Origin: Ignavibacteria bacterium UBA2360
GTDB lineage: Bacteria; Bacteroidota; Ignavibacteria; Tepidaquicellales; OLB5
NCBI GenBank assembly: GCA_002344125.1
Contig: DDTQ01000012.1
Span: 186,001-250,000, forward strand
Reading direction: 5' to 3'
DNA: 64,000 nt
Part shown: piece after piece, positions 61,368 to 64,000 of the stretch
Layout: each line of letters starts with the position of its first letter
How positions within the stretch are numbered: the stretch's first letter is position 1
Notes under the pieces: generated by a model
Told to the model about the DNA's origin: nothing
Database searches by the model: none
The model's input: only the letters and a program-made list of their open reading frames with translations
Position numbers and translations under genes: made by a program

Positions 61368-61895
61368 ATGAGATCACTTAAAATTATTTTCTTCTTAGCG
61401 GTAATCGTTATGGTTTCATCGTGCGGCAAAAAGGATGAAAAGGTTAATTCAGAAAACCAGAGTTCAACACAAAATGTAGCCCCAAACTCTCAGCAGAATA
61501 CCAACAGCGGAGCTGTTAATAAAAAATGGGCGGGGCAATATACATTTGAAGAATCAGCCAAAAATGTTACAGGCGATGGCGCGCAGACCTGGAACTATGT
61601 GATTGATATAAAAGAAAAAGATGCAAATACACTGATTGCTGATATTCAAGTGGATGGTTTCCAGACAATGACAAGAATTGAAGCGAGTGTGAAGGCAACA
61701 GAAAAAAATGCAGAAGTCATTTTTGAGCAGTACGGCAAAGATAATATGTTTGAGTTGTATAAAAAGGGCGACCGATTGTTCACAATAGAGGCCAATGATA
61801 AAGGTGAAATCATCACCAACTGGGATAAGATGAAGCCTAATGTGATAGAAAATCAGAAAAGCGGAAAAATAATGTTTAAGAAAATAGCGTCATGA
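61368..61895 (+). CDS. Small lipoprotein, possibly DUF5991-like
   Basis: A 175-residue lipoprotein with lipobox Cys near residue 19 (VSSCGKKD), a low-complexity Asn/Gln/Ser linker (about 25-48), and a domain starting KKWAGQYTFEES near 50, which resembles DUF5991 (WxGxYxxxE opening followed by a lipocalin-like beta barrel). YVIDIKEKDANTLIADIQVD and VIFEQYGKDNMFELY are the later strands. Function unknown. Followed by a strong terminator; preceded by the REPIN region. Confidence 0.75.
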   Translation: MRSLKIIFFLAVIVMVSSCGKKDEKVNSENQSSTQNVAPNSQQNTNSGAVNKKWAGQYTFEESAKNVTGDGAQTWNYVIDIKEKDANTLIADIQVDGFQTMTRIEASVKATEKNAEVIFEQYGKDNMFELYKKGDRLFTIEANDKGEIITNWDKMKPNVIENQKSGKIMFKKIAS

Positions 61896-61920
61896 TATTC
61901 CCTGTTACGATTACTGCAAA

Positions 61921-61952
61921 AAAAAACAGCCTGAGAAGACAGGCTGTTTTTT
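61921..61952 (+). terminator. Terminator of the 61368-61895 lipoprotein gene
   Basis: Stem CAGCCTG (61926-61932) and CAGGCTG (61939-61945), 6-nt loop, preceded by five A and followed by seven T. Confidence 0.92.
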
Positions 61953-61994
61953 TACACGAGAGCTGCAAATAAATAATAAAGCAGAATCAATATT

Positions 61995-62369
61995 TTACTT
62001 TACTGAAATATGTTTCTTCTTTCTGAGCATATTCTTCAACCAATTGCTGTGTGTATACAAATGTAGCCCAAAGGTAACTATAAAAACTGAAAGCAGACCC
62101 AAATGAATATTTTTCCATTGTGATTCACTCAATTGGAGCAGGCTCCAGTTTGTTCCGCTGCCTTCAAAAAGCATCAGCAGCCCTGTCAAGAGCAATCCGG
62201 TTAACGTTACCAACGAACATATTTTGCAGGTTCTTGAAGCGGGCAGGATATTCCTGGCAGTTAGTGAAAGCTCAGCTTCTCCGGTTAATTCAGCTTTCTT
62301 TCTGAATTCAGATACTACATGCACAACAATTGCTATCAGCAGTATTAAGAAGATCAACAAGAAATACAT
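61995..62369 (-). CDS. DUF4405-like membrane protein
   Basis: A 124-residue protein with three predicted membrane helices (about 1-18, 52-70, 90-108). The third contains WKNIHLGLLSVFIVTFGLHL, ending YTHSNWLKNML. His residues within the membrane (WKNIH, GLHLYTH) match DUF4405, whose relatives include heme-binding cytochrome-b-like helices. A heme role is therefore possible but unproven. ATG start. Convergent with the lipoprotein at 61368; its 5' gap (62370-62545) shows nothing recognisable. Confidence 0.7.
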   Translation of the reverse strand: MYFLLIFLILLIAIVVHVVSEFRKKAELTGEAELSLTARNILPASRTCKICSLVTLTGLLLTGLLMLFEGSGTNWSLLQLSESQWKNIHLGLLSVFIVTFGLHLYTHSNWLKNMLRKKKHISVK

Positions 62370-62545
62370 TGTATTACTCCTTTCGGTTTACATCATCTGT
62401 CAGTGATCTGTTTATATGTGTCAGGATGACAAGGTATTGTATCTATCAACTCAATACAAAAATAATCAACGGTTTACGTATTAGCAGTGAAAAAAGTTTC
62501 GTATAAAAAGGAGCCGCGATTCTAATCAACAAAATATATGACATT

Positions 62546-62579
62546 AAAAAAGCATAAGTTTAAAAACTTATGCTTTTTT
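62546..62579 (-). terminator. Terminator of the 62602-62970 lipoprotein gene
   Basis: Perfect 15-bp stem AAAAAAGCATAAGTT (62546-62560) and AACTTATGCTTTTTT (62565-62579) with TAAA loop; works on both strands, 22 bp past the minus-strand stop. Confidence 0.88.
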
Positions 62580-62601
62580 GGGTGTGATAACTGATTTCAG
62601 T

Positions 62602-62970
62602 TCAATTTGGTCTTGTTCTGAAAAAAAATCTGTCCTGCGACCAGTAAGTTGTGCCGCCTACTGTATTTCCTGCGCGCCAGTAATAGAATGTGGAAGGACT
62701 CAAAATTCCAGCCGGAAGCTGAAATTCATTCCCGGTTACTGCGGTTGAATAAAAAGGTGCTTCAAAGGATGAGTTAACATCTATCTGAAGCTGGTCGGCA
62801 TTGTTAGTCCATTTAAAGAGCGGAGCTGCAGCAACCATTGTATCGTTGTTTGCCGGCTGAACTAATCCGGGAGCTGTAACGCTAATAGATTTACTGTCTG
62901 TTGCTGAATCACACCCTAAATACAAAGCAGATAAAAGAATGATGAATGTTAAACTAAGCAAAGTCTTCAT
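62602..62970 (-). CDS. Small Ig/fibronectin-like lipoprotein
   Basis: A 122-residue lipoprotein from the ATG at 62970, chosen because GGGGAT lies just upstream and the signal peptide MKTLLSLTFIILLSALYLGC begins there; the ATG at 63021 would add 17 poorly suited residues. After the lipobox Cys, one beta-sandwich domain of about 85 residues follows: PGLVQPANNDTMVAAAPLFK, then FQLPAGILSPSTFYYWRAGN and YWSQDRFFFRT. This is the pattern of a fibronectin type III-like module. A stand-alone module like this may bind other envelope proteins; function unknown. Confidence 0.75.
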   Translation of the reverse strand: MKTLLSLTFIILLSALYLGCDSATDSKSISVTAPGLVQPANNDTMVAAAPLFKWTNNADQLQIDVNSSFEAPFYSTAVTGNEFQLPAGILSPSTFYYWRAGNTVGGTTYWSQDRFFFRTRPN

Positions 62971-63187
62971 AACGATCCCCGTAAATTTTGTTATGCTCAA
63001 ATATAAAATACAAAAACGCATAATAAAGTATACTATGTAAGCCTTTATTAGCTTATAACTGTTAGGGAAAATAGCTAGATTTGAGACCCCAAAATCATAT
63101 ATTCTTACCTTTCTATTTCATTAAATTTCATTAACTTGCAGAAGTGAAATTTTTGTAAACAATTTATCAATTAATCGGAAAGAAAAC

Positions 63188-63829
63188 ATGAAAAAAATGA
63201 ATTTCGCTTCAATTGCAGTAATGCTTCTTGTGGTTGTATTTGCTTTCAGCAGCTGCGGCGATAAAAAAGATGTGAAAACAGATACAAAAACAGATACAAA
63301 GACTGATACAAAAACTGAGACAACTGAAAAAAAAGACGATAAGAAGAAAAAGGATTTCAAGAAGTCAGATGCTCCTAAAAAAGAGCTAAAAGCAGATGTT
63401 CCCGCTGACTGGACAGAACTTGTTTCAAAAGACGGAAAATTCCATTTCAGCGCACCTTCAAACTGGACAGTTTCATCAGATACAGAAACAAAGTTTACAG
63501 CTATGAGTGAAGATAAATCAATGGGAACTACATTTGTAATATTTTCAAATGACCAGATAACCGCTGATGAGCTCTTGGGTTTAGCATTAGCTGATTTTGA
63601 TTTTGAGCCGGATGGCGAAGCATTTGCTTTCACAGAAAATAATATGGAAGGTTATATAACTGCGGCAAAAGGTAAGATTGACGGCACAGAAATGATGATG
63701 TATGTTATGAGCGCAATTGAAAATGGCGGTAAAGGAAACTACGTCCTGTACATTTTCACGCCAACTGCAAACTTTGAAAAGAACAACGCTACAATGGAAA
63801 CTATACTTTATAGCGCAAAACTGAAATAA
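63188..63829 (+). CDS. Lipoprotein with KTDT-repeat linker
   Basis: A 213-residue lipoprotein: lipobox Cys near residue 23 (FSSCGDKK), then an unusual charged linker with KTDT tandem repeats and a Lys-rich run (about 27-68). A compact domain follows (about 70-213): DWTELVSKDGKFHFSAPSNW and the ending NATMETILYSAKLK, resembling PsbP/MOG1-like folds seen in small envelope proteins. The gene is preceded by GGAAAG and followed by a strong terminator. Specific function unknown. Confidence 0.78.
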   Translation: MKKMNFASIAVMLLVVVFAFSSCGDKKDVKTDTKTDTKTDTKTETTEKKDDKKKKDFKKSDAPKKELKADVPADWTELVSKDGKFHFSAPSNWTVSSDTETKFTAMSEDKSMGTTFVIFSNDQITADELLGLALADFDFEPDGEAFAFTENNMEGYITAAKGKIDGTEMMMYVMSAIENGGKGNYVLYIFTPTANFEKNNATMETILYSAKLK

Positions 63830-63852
63830 ATACTCATTAAGATACTTACAGC

Positions 63853-63880
63853 AAGGCGGTCATTTGACCGCCTTTTTTTT
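63853..63880 (+). terminator. Terminator of the 63188-63829 gene
   Basis: Stem AAGGCGGTC (63853-63861) and GACCGCCTT (63866-63874), loop ATTT, eight T at 63873-63880. Confidence 0.93.
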
Positions 63881-63922
63881 GCAGATCGCTATATTTCTGT
63901 TTTCATACAGGGATCACTAATA

Positions 63923-64000
63923 TCAGTTCATAATAATTTTTTTGAATTTTTCGGATAACCTTGCGGGCAATACATCATCATATTCTTTTTTGTAGAATTT
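63923..64000 (-). CDS. C-terminal fragment of an unidentified minus-strand protein
   Basis: An open frame enters from the right edge on the minus strand and ends at the TGA at 63923-63925. The visible 25 residues read KFYKKEYDDVLPARLSEKFK and end KIIMN. Too short to identify. Support is the absence of stops to the edge and the convergent terminator at 63853; the call may be wrong. Confidence 0.4.
   Translation of the reverse strand, partial: KFYKKEYDDVLPARLSEKFKKIIMN

Overview
The window comes from a member of the Bacteroidota/Chlorobiota superphylum, most likely an Ignavibacteria-type lineage. This is an inference from four things. Five secreted proteins end in a type IX secretion (T9SS) sorting domain built around an NYPNPFNP-like motif. 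There is a lipid A pathway (LpxK, LpxB) and a probable LptE. The promoters match the Bacteroidota consensus TTG-N19-21-TAnnTTTG. Start codons are often TTG (13 genes by my reading). No rRNA, tRNA, CRISPR array or prophage was seen.

Layout. 1-2949 (+): end of the division cluster ftsQ-ftsA-ftsZ, followed by a strongly self-complementary, possibly non-coding RNA segment and a terminator. 3227-5256 (-): a secreted WD40 protein and an unknown secreted protein. 5439-16250 (+): a long housekeeping run with a Big_5 lipoprotein, xseA-xseB, dxs, a small lipoprotein, miaB, a sigma-54 activator, lptE, a GT2 glycosyltransferase and a TPR protein. 16328-22606 (-): a lone NFACT-R domain protein and the F-type ATP synthase operon atpZ-I-B-E-F-H-A-G, which lacks the beta and epsilon genes. 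22809-29015 (-): an EnvC-like activator, a DUF4292-like lipoprotein, a C26 amidase, lpxK, lpxB, a small methyltransferase and a HAD phosphatase. 29144-41674 (-): TPR protein, T9SS-secreted SBBP protein, a 38-residue membrane peptide behind an ECF-type promoter, FKBP isomerase, M42 peptidase, SMC, a GH2-like membrane protein without catalytic acids, a DCC thiol oxidoreductase and a GNAT acetyltransferase.

41769-56671 (+) looks like a nutrient-acquisition block. Four T9SS-secreted proteins in a row (Asp-box protein, M14 carboxypeptidase, GH81 beta-1,3-glucanase, serine hydrolase) precede a complete Yej/Opp-type peptide ABC importer (binding lipoprotein, two permeases, two ATPases). Extracellular degradation followed by uptake is a reasonable but untested reading. 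56824-58580 (-) holds an unknown lipoprotein and a methyltransferase; gltX follows on +.

The most interesting region is 60121-61320. A RAYT (REP-associated tyrosine transposase) gene is flanked by four nearly identical 50-bp REPIN elements, each made of two inverted REPs (GGAG plus hairpin), and by a 150-bp direct duplication. The hairpin loops change in a compensatory way between copies. The last 2.7 kb holds small lipoproteins, a DUF4405-like membrane protein and the end of an unidentified minus-strand gene.
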